A DNA stretch of 64,000 nt, from assembly GCA_035447605.1 (NCBI GenBank), contig DAOTHJ010000006.1:1-64000 (forward strand), written 5' to 3'. A model generated the notes under the pieces. The model saw only the letters and a list, made by a program, of their open reading frames with translations. It was not told where the DNA came from and searched no databases. Each line of letters begins with the position of its first letter. Position 1 is the stretch's first letter. Of this stretch, positions 19,244 to 27,601 are shown one piece after another. Position numbers and translations under genes: made by a program. The DNA comes from UMGS1668 sp035447605. GTDB taxonomy: Bacteria > Bacillota > Clostridia > Oscillospirales > Ruminococcaceae.

Positions 19244-20083
19244 ATGGATATGGCATTATCGAAAATCACGGACGCCGACCTCGAAGGAAAGGGCGTCTGC
19301 GGGCAGGCGGATGTGCCGGGCCTGAGCGCCTCGGAGATGCAGGAAAAGGTTGAGGAGATCGTGCGCAGCGTGGTGATTCCGAAATTCAACGCCAACGCCG
19401 ACCTGACCTGCACAAAGGAGGATCTCGCGGAGGCACAGTTTACCGCCGGGGCGGTCTCCTCCGTCTTTGGCCGGGCGGGAGATGTCTTTGCGGCCGCCGG
19501 GGATTATGACGCGGCAAAGATCGGCTACAACGGCGGGACCTCCGGGCTCTCCGCCGGGAACGTGCAGGCCGCGGTCGACGAGCTGGCTTCCGGTCTCGCC
19601 GGAAAGGCCGCCTCCGCCCACGCGCACGGAAACCTCTCCTCCGACGGAAAGCTCGGCACCACAGCCGGGAACATCGTCGTCACCGGAACCGGCGGCGCCA
19701 TTGAAGCGAAGGGCGCGGTCGCGGCGGGCATTGCGACGCTCGACGCCGGCAGCAAGATGACGCCGCTTCAGACCGCCTCCGACCAGACCGAGATCACCGC
19801 GAGCCACACGCTGGAGCTTGCCGACGCGGGGAGGGACCTCGTCTGTACCAACAGCGCGGACATCACGGTCACCGTGCCGCTCTATGCGGATGTGGCTTTC
19901 CCGCTCGACACGGAGATCGTCATTTTCCGCGCCGGAGCCGGGGCCGTTTCCGTCGCATTCGCCTCGGGCGTGACGGTCTGGTGCAAGGAAGCGAGCTATG
20001 GAATCGCAGACCGGTATTCCGGCGTGCTGTTAAAGAAACGGGCCGCCGACAACACCTGGAGTCTGGAAGGGAACCTCGGATGA
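19244..20083 (+). CDS. Phage tail fibre-like protein
   Basis: 279 aa. The N-terminus (MALSKITDADLEGKGVCGQADVPGLS, MQEKVEEIVRSVVIPKFNAN) is the pattern found in tail-fibre or receptor-binding proteins of Clostridia phages. The middle has fibre-like repeats (SSVFGRAGDVFAAAGDYDAAKIGYNG, then NVQAAVDELASGLAGKAASAHAHGN), and the end a small beta domain. Start ATG at 19244 after GAAAGG; another ATG two codons on is possible. It heads a lysis cassette. No other structural gene is adjacent, so this is a partial module. Confidence 0.75.
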   Translation: MDMALSKITDADLEGKGVCGQADVPGLSASEMQEKVEEIVRSVVIPKFNANADLTCTKEDLAEAQFTAGAVSSVFGRAGDVFAAAGDYDAAKIGYNGGTSGLSAGNVQAAVDELASGLAGKAASAHAHGNLSSDGKLGTTAGNIVVTGTGGAIEAKGAVAAGIATLDAGSKMTPLQTASDQTEITASHTLELADAGRDLVCTNSADITVTVPLYADVAFPLDTEIVIFRAGAGAVSVAFASGVTVWCKEASYGIADRYSGVLLKKRAADNTWSLEGNLG

Positions 20084-20160
20084 AAAAAGAGAGGCGGCAA
20101 TCCGGGGATTTTTGCCCGAAAAGAAAAAACGGCGCGCTTTTCCGCAGGGGGGCATAGCAT

Positions 20161-20418
20161 ATGCAGGAAGCTGTTCTGGCCGCCCTGATCACGGGCGCGG
20201 CCACCGTCATCGTGCAGCTTCTCATCAGCCACCGGGAACGGACGGAGCAGGAGATCCTTCTCCGCCGTCAGGTGGACCTTCTGATCGGCAGGCTCGACAT
20301 CCTGGAGGGGAAGGTGGAGAAACACAACAATCTTGTGGAACGAATCTACAAGACGGAGGCGGATATGACCTCCGTAAAAGAAAGACTCGCCGGGATTTCA
20401 CATATCCCGCGTGCATGA
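20161..20418 (+). CDS. XhlA-like small phage protein
   Basis: 85 aa with an N-terminal hydrophobic stretch (VLAALITGAATVIVQLLI), then a charged coiled-coil region (RQVDLLIGRLDILEGKVEKHNNLVERIYKTEADM). This is the architecture of the small membrane-anchored protein commonly placed before holins. Start follows AGGGGGG. Lies 13 bases before the holin. Family assignment is by shape and position. Confidence 0.65.
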   Translation: MQEAVLAALITGAATVIVQLLISHRERTEQEILLRRQVDLLIGRLDILEGKVEKHNNLVERIYKTEADMTSVKERLAGISHIPRA

Positions 20419-20431
20419 GAGGTGTTTTTTT

Positions 20432-20710
20432 ATGATTAACTGGAAAGTCCGTCTGCGCAACAAGACCTGGCTGCTGGCCGCCGTTCCGGTCACCGCGGCT
20501 GCGATCTATTCCGTACTCGCTTTATTCGATATCGTCCCTGCGGTCAGTGAATCCAATTTGGTCAATGCGCTCACTATGATCGTCAACCTTTTGGCAGAAA
20601 TCGGCATCGTGATCGATCCGACGACCGAAGGCATCGCCGACAGCAAGCGCGCGCTCTGTTACAATTATCCCTACTGCGACAAGGGGGATCAAACGGATGG
20701 CAACGTTTGA
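20432..20710 (+). CDS. Phage holin, phi LC3 family
   Basis: 92 aa. MINWKVRLRNKTWLLAAVPV followed by one hydrophobic helix, a second hydrophobic segment (LTMIVNLLAEIGIVIDPTTEGIADSKRALCYN) and a short polar tail matches the phi LC3 holin family. Holins permeabilise the membrane so that the endolysin reaches the wall. Start chosen at 20432; a longer frame from 20411 would overlap the previous stop and lacks a site. Its 3' end overlaps the lysozyme start by 14 bases. Confidence 0.85.
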   Translation: MINWKVRLRNKTWLLAAVPVTAAAIYSVLALFDIVPAVSESNLVNALTMIVNLLAEIGIVIDPTTEGIADSKRALCYNYPYCDKGDQTDGNV

Positions 20711-21404
20711 CGGCATCGACGTCTCCAAATACCAGGGGACCATCGACTGGGCAAAAGTCCGGGGAGCCGGCATCCGGTTTGCCATTCTGCGCGCCGGCAT
20801 CGGCGGCAGCGCCGATGCCATGCTGAAGACAAACCTCGCCGGCTGCACCGCCGAGGAAATTCCTTTCGGCTTTTACCATTTCTGCAAATCCACGGACGCG
20901 CAGGACGCAAAGGAGGAGGGCGCCGCCTTCCTGAAGACGATCTCCGGCGCGAAACCGGAGTATCCGATCTTCTGCGATATCGAGCTCTCGTCCCAGACGG
21001 CGCTTCCCGCGGCGGAGCAGCTCGACATCGTCGACGCCTTTTTTGAGGAGGCGCTCCAAGAAGGCTACCTCTGCGGCGTCTACTCCTTTAAAGCCAATCT
21101 CGAAAAGCTGCTCGCCTCGGAGCCGGAGCGCCTGAAGAAGTACGAGATCTGGTGCGCGCAGTGGGGCAGCAAGAATTCTTTGGAGGAGACGAGCGGCCTC
21201 TGGCAGTGGAGCAGCAAGGGTACCACCTCCGGTATCGGCACGGTCGTGGACCTGAACATCGCCTACAAGGATTATCCGGCTCTGGTCCGCGAGCTGGGCA
21301 AAAACGGCTTCCCTAAAGAGGAAACCGAGGACTGCGCCGCCATCCGGGCGGAACGGGATGCCCTCGCGGAGAAACTCCGGAAGATCGCCGAGATTCTCGG
21401 GTAA
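20697..21404 (+). CDS. GH25 lysozyme (endolysin)
   Basis: 235 aa. The GH25 muramidase fold begins MATFDGIDVSKYQGTIDWAKVRGAGIRF, with the catalytic acids in GIDVSKYQG (Asp) and PIFCDIELSS (DxE), and ends with IWCAQWGS and GTVVDLNIAY. There is no signal peptide, consistent with release through the adjacent holin. A 30-residue C-terminal helix (AAIRAERDALAEKLRKIAEILG) replaces a wall-binding domain. Translated in overlap with the holin, and closed by a strong terminator. Confidence 0.92.
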   Translation: MATFDGIDVSKYQGTIDWAKVRGAGIRFAILRAGIGGSADAMLKTNLAGCTAEEIPFGFYHFCKSTDAQDAKEEGAAFLKTISGAKPEYPIFCDIELSSQTALPAAEQLDIVDAFFEEALQEGYLCGVYSFKANLEKLLASEPERLKKYEIWCAQWGSKNSLEETSGLWQWSSKGTTSGIGTVVDLNIAYKDYPALVRELGKNGFPKEETEDCAAIRAERDALAEKLRKIAEILG

Positions 21405-21420
21405 GAGACCGCATAAACAG

Positions 21421-21465
21421 AAAAGGCCGGGCTACCCCTTTTGGGGCGGCCCGGTCTTTGTTTTT
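21421..21465 (+). terminator. Terminator of the lysis cassette
   Basis: AAAGGCCGGGC and GCCCGGTCTTT form an 11-pair stem with a CCCC/GGGG inner extension, followed by a T-rich run. Confidence 0.85.
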
Positions 21466-21516
21466 AAAAAATTGCACGCATCCCGCACCGCGGCAGGCGG
21501 AACCAAAAAAGCAGCG

Positions 21517-21910
21517 TCCGGTTTGCGGATTTTATGTGGAGTTCTTTGCGTATCGGCATGCGACAAAAAAGGATCCATCAAGCACGCCGGTCTCTGGATA
21601 ATGACCGAAGAAAAAAATGACTCGGGGGTTGGGAAAAGCGACTCCGGTCTGCGGATTTCATGCGGAGTTCTTTGTGTATCGGCATGCGACAAAAAAGAAT
21701 CTATCAAATGCACCGATTTTCATACATCGGCCGGCCAAAACAAGAAGCGGCTCGGGGTTAAAATAACGGCCTCGGTCTACTATAAGACTCTTCATGTGCC
21801 AGCATGGGAGAAAGAAAGATTTATAAAATACATCTATTTCCCTGCATCGGCCTGCCGAAACAAAAAATGGTTTGGGATTGAGAAAGCCGGTCTCCGGTTC
21901 CGATCCCGAT
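21517..21910. repeat. Degenerate tandem repeat, about 126 bp unit, three to four copies
   Basis: Units begin with TCCGGTTTGCGG (21517) and TCCGGTCTGCGG (21643), then more diverged copies near 21772 and 21888. Copies one and two share GGAGTTCTTTG and GTATCGGCATGCGACAAAAAA. The unit is a multiple of three, leaving frames open on both strands, but without a ribosome site or recognisable product. It fills the gap between the lysozyme terminator and galK. Confidence 0.75.
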
Positions 21911-21972
21911 AATTTATGCGGAATCCTCAAAGCGTCACGCCGCGACGGAGAAGCGTCGGGCCGCCGCCGGAT

Positions 21973-23076
21973 TTATAAAATATGCAGCGTCATGCAGGGG
22001 AAGCCCCTCTGCTCCATCTCCGCGGCGAAACTGCCGGCGCGCTCGTTTTTGACAAAGCACTGCGCCGCTCCGGCGAAACCGCCTCCGTGCACCCGTACGG
22101 CGCCATCCTCCCCGAGCAGTTCCCGCGCCGTGAAAATGGCCTTTTCAAGGCGGTGCTCCGGCTCATGTTCGGAGACAATGTTCTTTAAAAACTGCTCGGA
22201 GCTCTCCGCCGACTCGCGGAAGAGCCGCAGAAATTCCTCAAAATCGCCGCGGCGGAGGGCGTCGGCCTCATCCTCGGCGCGCTGGGTCTCAAAAAAGTAA
22301 TGGGATGCGCGCAGCATCACGCGCTCGCCGAACCGGTCCCGGATGACCGGGGCCTGCGCGAAGAATTCCGCCGGCTCCACCTCGCAGAGACGCTCGCACT
22401 CCAGCGCCCTCGCGGCGGTACACATATCCTGCGGGATGGCGGCATAGTCCTCCGTCAGGTCGCAGTGCCCGGCGCCGGAATCCGCCATGACGAGCGTATA
22501 GCCGCTCCGGGAAAAATCATAATCGACCCGCTCGCACTGCGGCAGATACGGGTTTTGGAAATTGGCCGAGATGACACAGCCCGCCGCGCAGGCAAGCTGA
22601 TCCATCAGGCCGCACGGTTTGCCGAAAAACAGGTTCTCCGCCCGCCGGCCAAAGATGGCCAGATGCTCGGGCGGCACCTCCTCGCCGAAATAGAGCCCGC
22701 CGATGATCGTGCCGATCAGCACCTCAAAGGCCGCGGAGGAGGCAAGCCCCTTCCCGGCCGGAATCTCCGACGTGATCTCCGCCTCAAAGCCGCCGAAAGA
22801 GTTGCCGCTCTCGAGGAACGAATCACAGACGCCGCGCACGAGGGCGTCGGCCGTCCCCGGTTTTGCGAATTCCGCCCCGGTCTCCGAGAGATCGAACGAG
22901 CACTCCCCGAAGCCCTCCGACCGGACGGTGATACGATCGTCCCCGGTCTTTTTGGCCTTCGCCGTCACCCAGCGGTCGATTGCCGCCGCAAGGACGCTGC
23001 CGCCCTGATGGTCCGTATGGTTGCCGCCGAGTTCGGTCCTGCCCGGAACCCGATATATGGAAATTTCGTCTTCCAT
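21973..23076 (-). CDS. galK: Galactokinase family protein (GHMP kinase)
   Basis: 367 aa. Galactokinase signature VPGRTELGGNHTDHQGG near the N-terminus (about residues 10-26), the GHMP ATP loop in IPAGKGLASSAAFEVLIG, and PCGLMDQLACAAG; the C-terminal motif is VHGGGFAGAAQCFV. Start ATG at 23076 follows AAGGGGGG; the frame extends upstream without support. No other Leloir genes are in the window, so the true sugar could differ from galactose. Divergent from the DUF1294 gene. Confidence 0.88.
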   Translation of the reverse strand: MEDEISIYRVPGRTELGGNHTDHQGGSVLAAAIDRWVTAKAKKTGDDRITVRSEGFGECSFDLSETGAEFAKPGTADALVRGVCDSFLESGNSFGGFEAEITSEIPAGKGLASSAAFEVLIGTIIGGLYFGEEVPPEHLAIFGRRAENLFFGKPCGLMDQLACAAGCVISANFQNPYLPQCERVDYDFSRSGYTLVMADSGAGHCDLTEDYAAIPQDMCTAARALECERLCEVEPAEFFAQAPVIRDRFGERVMLRASHYFFETQRAEDEADALRRGDFEEFLRLFRESAESSEQFLKNIVSEHEPEHRLEKAIFTARELLGEDGAVRVHGGGFAGAAQCFVKNERAGSFAAEMEQRGFPCMTLHIL

Positions 23077-23101
23077 CGCGGTCCCCCCTTTTCTACCAAA
23101 G

Positions 23102-23168
23102 ATTTTAGCGCAAAAACGCCGCAATGGCAAGACAGCCCTTTGACGGCGAAACGGTTCCATGATAAAAT
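23102..23168. promoter_or_regulatory. Divergent promoters of galK and DUF1294-rlmA
   Basis: Minus strand: TTGCCA (23130-23125), 17 bases, TAAAAT (23107-23102), for galK. Plus strand: TTGACG (23140-23145), 17 bases, TAAAAT (23163-23168), for the DUF1294 gene. The -35 elements are only nine bases apart, so binding at one may hinder the other. Confidence 0.7.
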
Positions 23169-23224
23169 AACGTTCAGTCATTCGTCGCCATGAGCCCGGA
23201 TGCCGCGGAGGGAGGGAACGAAAG

Positions 23225-23566
23225 ATGCCGCAGGTGATTTCGGATTGGTTTTTCGCCGCGGGAAATTTCGTCTCCGGCTTTTGGCCTCTGCCCGTTCCGG
23301 TGCTGCTTGGATATTATATTCCGATCAACCTGATCACGTTTTTTCTGTATCTGCGCGACAAGCGGCTTGCTATGGGAAACCGCCGCCGCATCCCGGAGGC
23401 GGTGCTGCTCGGCTGGACGGCTTTCGGAGGCGCTGTCGGCGCCCTCTGCGGCATGCGGATTTTTCACCACAAAACGCGCAAGCCGAAATTCCGGATTCTG
23501 GTGCCGCTGTTTTTGCTTCTCCACGCGGCCCTGATTTTTTTCTGCTTCTTCGGAGGGATATCATGA
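23225..23566 (+). CDS. DUF1294 membrane protein
   Basis: 113 aa with three to four hydrophobic segments. The family core is clear: YYIPINLITFFLYLRDKRLA, RRIPEAVLLGWTAFGGAVGAL and MRIFHHKTRKPKF. Function unknown; cytoplasmic membrane. Preceded by GGAGGG. The last residues FFCFFGGIS and the ATGA overlap with the following frame occur again 140 bases downstream, showing that this junction is partly duplicated. Confidence 0.88.
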   Translation: MPQVISDWFFAAGNFVSGFWPLPVPVLLGYYIPINLITFFLYLRDKRLAMGNRRRIPEAVLLGWTAFGGAVGALCGMRIFHHKTRKPKFRILVPLFLLLHAALIFFCFFGGIS

Positions 23567-23731
23567 GCGTCTTTATCTGCCGGGTCTGCGGCGTTTCATC
23601 GCATTGCGGAAAAAAATACGAATGGAAATCCGGCGTTTCTACCCTGTCTTCCTCGTTTCTTCAGCCGATTCCGACTTTTTTCTGCTTCTTCGGAGGGATA
23701 TCATGAGCGTCTTCATCTGCCCGGTCTGCGG
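23531..23731. repeat. Direct duplication of the DUF1294/rlmA junction
   Basis: About 61 bases at 23531-23591 recur at 23671-23731 with roughly five differences. The unit covers the end of DUF1294, the ribosome site CGGAGGG, the ATGA overlap and the first codons of rlmA. The second copy is the functional one. Confidence 0.9.
23563..23706 (+). CDS. 47-codon chimeric frame made by the junction duplication
   Basis: Starts MSVFICRVCG, like RlmA (MSVFICPVCG), keeps one CxxC pair, runs through unrelated sequence and ends FFCFFGGIS, the C-terminus of the DUF1294 protein. It starts in ATGA overlap with DUF1294 and ends in ATGA overlap with rlmA, so ribosomes could pass through all three frames. It is probably a by-product that preserves translational coupling rather than a functional protein; expression is untested. 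Confidence 0.5.
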   Translation: MSVFICRVCGVSSHCGKKYEWKSGVSTLSSSFLQPIPTFFCFFGGIS

Positions 23732-24533
23732 CGCGCCGCTCGAAAAAGAGGGCGGCTCTCTCCGCTGCCAAAACCGCCACTGCTTCGATCTCGCCGCGGA
23801 GGGCTACTGCAACCTGCTGCCGGCAAACCGGAAAAATTCTAAAGAACCGGGCGACAGCCGGGAGATGGCGGCCTCCCGCTCACGCTTTTTATCGAAAGGC
23901 TACTACGCGCCGCTGCTTGAGGCGGTCTCGGAGCTCGCCGCGGAGGCCTGCGCCGGAATCTCCGCCCCGGTCGTTCTCGACTGCGGCTGCGGAGAGGGCT
24001 ACTACACCGCCGGCGTTTGGGAAGCGCTCACGGAAAAGGGGCTCTCCCCGGCTGTCGCCGGATTCGACATCTCCAAGCCCTCGGTCCGGCGCGCGGCGAA
24101 ACGCTCCGGAGAAATCGAGTGGGCTGTGGCCTCGGTATTTGCGATCCCGGCGCCGGATGCGTGCGCCGACCTCGTGCTCAACCTCTTTTCTCCGCTCGCG
24201 GAGGAGGAATTCCGGCGCGTGCTCAAACCCGGCGGCACGTTTCTCTATGCCGTGCCCGGCAGGCGGCACCTCTGGGGGCTTAAGGAGGCCGTCTACGACG
24301 AACCTTACGAAAACGAAGAAAGGTTGACGCCCTACGCCGGCTTCACCTACAAAGACGTGCGAAAAGTCCGCGGCACAATCTTTTTGGACAATCCGGAGGA
24401 CATCTCCGCCCTGTTTCAGATGACGCCGTATTACTGGAAGACCTCGGAGAAAGGTTCCGAAAAGGCGGCGGCGCTCGGGACACTCACGACGGAGATCTCC
24501 TTCGACCTGCATGTTTTCACAAAAGATTTTTGA
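23703..24533 (+). CDS. 23S rRNA guanine-N1 methyltransferase, RlmA family
   Basis: 276 aa. N-terminal zinc site C6, C9, C22, H26 (CPVC and CQNRH), then the family block CFDLAAEGYCNLLPANRK, and a SAM-binding motif VVLDCGCGEGYYTA (90-103). RlmA(I/II) enzymes methylate G745 or G748 of 23S rRNA; the RlmA(II) type affects macrolide response. Start ATG at 23703 follows CGGAGGG. The 3' end (24445 on) is duplicated immediately downstream. Confidence 0.9.
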   Translation: MSVFICPVCGAPLEKEGGSLRCQNRHCFDLAAEGYCNLLPANRKNSKEPGDSREMAASRSRFLSKGYYAPLLEAVSELAAEACAGISAPVVLDCGCGEGYYTAGVWEALTEKGLSPAVAGFDISKPSVRRAAKRSGEIEWAVASVFAIPAPDACADLVLNLFSPLAEEEFRRVLKPGGTFLYAVPGRRHLWGLKEAVYDEPYENEERLTPYAGFTYKDVRKVRGTIFLDNPEDISALFQMTPYYWKTSEKGSEKAAALGTLTTEISFDLHVFTKDF

Positions 24534-24722
24534 GTGGCGGTCCGGCTTTTTTCGTAAATGAGTCCCCCCTGTTGCTGAAAAAACGGAGAAGGGCTCCGAA
24601 AAGGCGGCGGCGCTCGGAACGCTCACGACGGAGATCGCCTTCGACCTGCATGTTTTCACAAAAGATCTTTGAAACAGCGATCCGGCTTTTTTCGTAAAGG
24701 AGTATCCCTGTTGCTAAAATAA
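24445..24722. repeat. 139 bp tandem duplication of the rlmA 3' end
   Basis: 24445-24583 is repeated at 24584-24722, with the start of a third unit at 24724. The coding part differs mostly at synonymous positions (aaa/aag, ggt/ggc, ggg aca/gga acg), and the copy still ends DLHVFTKDL then a stop. The non-coding part has changed more. The rest of the gap to 24881 holds nothing I recognise. Confidence 0.9.
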
Positions 24723-24881
24723 CGGAGAGGTATTTCAAAAAAGTAGGGCCCCGGCTCCGGCAAAAAGAAAATGTTCCGCCCTGCCGCCGATACATTTTGC
24801 GGAGGAGCCTTCGGAACCGCGCGGCCAAGACCGCAAAACGGAAACCGCATTTGATTTTTTAGAATAAAGAAGGCAAAAACG

Positions 24882-25148
24882 ATGGAATACACCTATACGC
24901 CGCACGGCGTCTGTTCGAGAAAAATCCGCTTCGATCTCTCCGAGGACGGCATCGTCACCGGCATCCGCTTCACCGGCGGCTGCGCGGGCAACCTCTCCGC
25001 AATTCCGAAGATCCTTGAGGGCTGGCCGGCGGAGAAAATCGTCTCCGTCCTCAAAGGCAACCGCTGCGGAGAGAATCCGACCTCCTGCGCCGATCAGCTC
25101 GCCCGCGCGGTCGAGGAGGCAAGGGAAAAGCTTCTCTCCGGAAAATAA
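24882..25148 (+). CDS. TSCPD domain protein (TIGR03905-like)
   Basis: 88 aa: MEYTYTPHGVCSRKIRFDL, TGGCAGNLSAIPKILEG and NRCGENPTSCADQLARAV. This TSCPD domain also occurs at the C-terminus of some ribonucleotide reductases and as a stand-alone protein of unknown role; the conserved cysteines (C11, C35, C60, C67 approximately) could bind metal. Single gene with a strong terminator after it. Confidence 0.85.
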   Translation: MEYTYTPHGVCSRKIRFDLSEDGIVTGIRFTGGCAGNLSAIPKILEGWPAEKIVSVLKGNRCGENPTSCADQLARAVEEAREKLLSGK

Positions 25149-25200
25149 AAGCATCCGCTTGGGCCACCGCCGATGCCTTCACTTGGTAAAATAATATAAA

Positions 25201-25251
25201 AAAATGCGCCCTGATCCGGCCGCTAAAAGCCGTTTCAGGGCGCATTTTTTA
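25201..25251. terminator. Bidirectional terminator between TSCPD gene and pdaA-like gene
   Basis: AAATGCGCCCTGA and TCAGGGCGCATTT form a 13-pair stem with an inner GGCCG/AGCC part, followed by T-rich sequence on both strands. Confidence 0.85.
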
Positions 25252-25313
25252 TTTCTTTGCGGGATTTTTATGTGGTTTGCCGCGCAACGCTATTTTATTT
25301 TCTGTTTCCGCCG

Positions 25314-26261
25314 TTAGTCCAGCGTATATTTCACGAATTCATAGCCCTGATCGCGGACGCAGTCGATCACGCTGCCGAGAACATCCGTGTTGGTCGCGGA
25401 GACGGCGTGCAGCAGAAAGATCTCCCCGTCGTGCAGGGAACCGGTGATCTTGGAGAAGGCCGTATCCAGATCGGGTTGGTCGGCGGCGTCCCAATCCTTG
25501 TAGGCGAAGCTCCAGAAAAGGCTGCGGTAGCCCATCTTTTGAAGCAAGGCGACGCTCTGCTCGGAAAACGCGCCCTCCGGAAAACGCCAGAGATACATGC
25601 TGTAACCGAAGTTATCCTGAATATAATTGTGACAGTCCGCGATCTCGGCGTAGGCCTCCTCAAGCGCGATCTCCGTGAAATTTTTGTGACGCGCCGAATG
25701 GTTGCCGACGATATGGCCCTCGTCGATCATGCGCTGAATCAGCTCCGGCTCGCTCTTTGCGTAAGGAAGCGTGACAAAGAAGACGGCGCTGACGCCCTTT
25801 TCTTTCAATGTGTCGAGGATGGCCGCGGTGTAGCCGTTTTCATAGCCCTCGTCGAAGGTGAGATAGACTTTTCCTTTATATTCGTCGCCGGAGCGGAGAA
25901 AGTCGGCGTCATATTTGCCGTACAGCGCTTGTAATTGAACGCAGGCGATCGGCTTTCCTTCCGAATTAAAATTCACGCCCGGGCCCCACGGCACACTTTC
26001 GGCGCTGAGATCCGCGATCTCCACAAAATCCTCGCCCATCGCCTCCAGCGCGCGGAGGTTGTTGATATAGGTCTCATCCTCCGGCTCGGAGGAAGTCTCC
26101 GGCTCGGTTTCGGATTCGATCTCCGGCTCCACCGGCGTGATGACGAGCTCCGCATCCCCGGTGAGCGTTGCGGAACCCTGCTCTCTCTGCTTTCCGCAGC
26201 CGGATGCAGCGAGAAGAAGGATCAGCGCCAGAAAGGCGGATATCATACGGATTGTTTTCAT
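25314..26261 (-). CDS. PdaA-like polysaccharide deacetylase lipoprotein
   Basis: 315 aa. Lipoprotein signal MKTIRMISAFLALILLLAASGC, modified at C22, followed by an acidic linker. The NodB-type domain has VYLTFDEGYENGYTA (metal Asp), VGNHSARH (two His) and LWRFPEGAF, and ends FLLHAVSATN. YENGYT is characteristic of the muramic-delta-lactam deacetylase PdaA, which acts on spore cortex. A lipid anchor differs from the classical enzyme, so other peptidoglycan substrates are possible. Confidence 0.85.
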   Translation of the reverse strand: MKTIRMISAFLALILLLAASGCGKQREQGSATLTGDAELVITPVEPEIESETEPETSSEPEDETYINNLRALEAMGEDFVEIADLSAESVPWGPGVNFNSEGKPIACVQLQALYGKYDADFLRSGDEYKGKVYLTFDEGYENGYTAAILDTLKEKGVSAVFFVTLPYAKSEPELIQRMIDEGHIVGNHSARHKNFTEIALEEAYAEIADCHNYIQDNFGYSMYLWRFPEGAFSEQSVALLQKMGYRSLFWSFAYKDWDAADQPDLDTAFSKITGSLHDGEIFLLHAVSATNTDVLGSVIDCVRDQGYEFVKYTLD

Positions 26262-26536
26262 GGGATGCTCCCTTCTCCGGCAGAATCGGGTTCCGGCTGC
26301 CGGCGGCCTGCTTTCGCGGTTTCGACCGCTTCCGATCTTATTTTACCACAAAATCGATTCCAAAAAAGCGGAGAATCCATTTTTGCCTGTAGTATGCCCC
26401 GAAAAAATCTGGAATCGCGAGAAAATCTTGCTACGGCTTGCTTTTTTCTCCCGGCTGTTTTATGATTTTTTGAGACGATATAAAAAGCGCCGCGGCGGAC
26501 GGTTTGGCTCCGCCTCGGGAAGAAAGAGAGGCCTTC

Positions 26537-27241
26537 GTGGGAAAGAACTACCATTTTTTATTCTGGGATGTAGACCAGACGCTGCTGGACTTCAAAAAAT
26601 CCGAAAGCTACGCCCTCCGGGAGACGTTCCGGAACTTCGGCCGCGACGTGGATGACGAGAGCATCTCCCTCTACTCCGGCATCAACGAGAGCCTCTGGAA
26701 ACGCTTTGAGCGCGGCGAGATCGCGAAGGAGGAACTGAAACTCGAGCGCTTCCGGATTCTCTTCCGGGAACTCCGGATCACGGAGATCGGCGTCGCGGAA
26801 TTTCAGGAGATCTATCAGGCGGCGCTCGGCGGCGTCTGTTATTACAGGGATGATTCCTATACGCTCTGTACGTCGCTCAGCAAAAATTACCGGCAGTATG
26901 TGGTTTCCAACGGCGTCGGCGTGACGCAGCGCCGGAAAATGGAGCTCTCCGGCTTCGGAAACCTGATGGACGGCGTCTTCATCTCTGAGGAGGTCGGCGT
27001 ACCGAAGCCGTACCGGGCGTTTTACGACTTCTGCTTTGGCGGCATCCCGGCATTCGAGCCGGAATCCGCGCTCGCCATCGGCGATTCGTTGACGAGCGAC
27101 ATCCGCGGCGCGCACGCGGCCGGCATCGACGCCTGCTGGTACAACCCAGAGAGGCTCCCTTTTTCCGGAGAACCGGAGGACGCGCCGGAATACGAGATCC
27201 GGAATCTCTGGGAGATTAAAAAAATCCTCGGAGAAGAATAA
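26537..27241 (+). CDS. HAD hydrolase, YjjG-type pyrimidine nucleotidase
   Basis: 234 aa with the four HAD motifs: WDVDQT (nucleophile D11, D13), VSNGVGVTQ, VGVPKP and AIGDSLTSDIRGAHAAGID. The sequence around motif I and the helical cap match YjjG, which dephosphorylates non-canonical pyrimidine nucleotides. GTG start at 26537, five bases after AGAGAGG; a TTG at 26504 is less likely. Monocistronic; separated from the next gene by repeats and a terminator. Confidence 0.85.
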   Translation: MGKNYHFLFWDVDQTLLDFKKSESYALRETFRNFGRDVDDESISLYSGINESLWKRFERGEIAKEELKLERFRILFRELRITEIGVAEFQEIYQAALGGVCYYRDDSYTLCTSLSKNYRQYVVSNGVGVTQRRKMELSGFGNLMDGVFISEEVGVPKPYRAFYDFCFGGIPAFEPESALAIGDSLTSDIRGAHAAGIDACWYNPERLPFSGEPEDAPEYEIRNLWEIKKILGEE

Positions 27242-27601
27242 AGCCGCCCGCAAAAAAACGGAACCATATAGGAAAACTTAAAGGCATCCCGGAAAATCGG
27301 TGCTTTGGCCAAACGCAGATGCCTCGTTCCGGAAAACCCGGAGGTTGTCTCAGATTCCAGCTCAGGCTTTTTCTCGGTACGGGCGCGAAACGGAAAGCTT
27401 AAAGGACGCTTTTCGTGCTCCGGCGCGGCGATTCTCTTCGGTACGGGTTCGGAACGGAAAATTTTTCTCCGCGGCGGGACAAACCATACGGGGCCGCCCG
27501 CGATGGCATTCTTCGGAAGAATGTCTTGGAGAGGCGGCAATATCTCTTTTTGTTTGGGGCGCCGGAGCCAAAACCGGAGTCGGCGCGGCCCATGATCCCA
27601 T
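27242..27601. repeat. Non-coding stretch with short degenerate repeats
   Basis: Two related blocks of about 35 bases, around GGTACGGGCGCGAAACGG (27376) and GGTACGGGTTCGGAACGG (27440), lie 64 bases apart. Beyond that the segment is GC-rich with frames open on both strands but without ribosome sites or familiar products. I see no gene. Confidence 0.5.

Noticed and set aside
21517..21910. Possible CRISPR array
   Set aside because: Units are 120-127 bp and degenerate throughout, without short exact repeats and unique spacers; no cas genes nearby.
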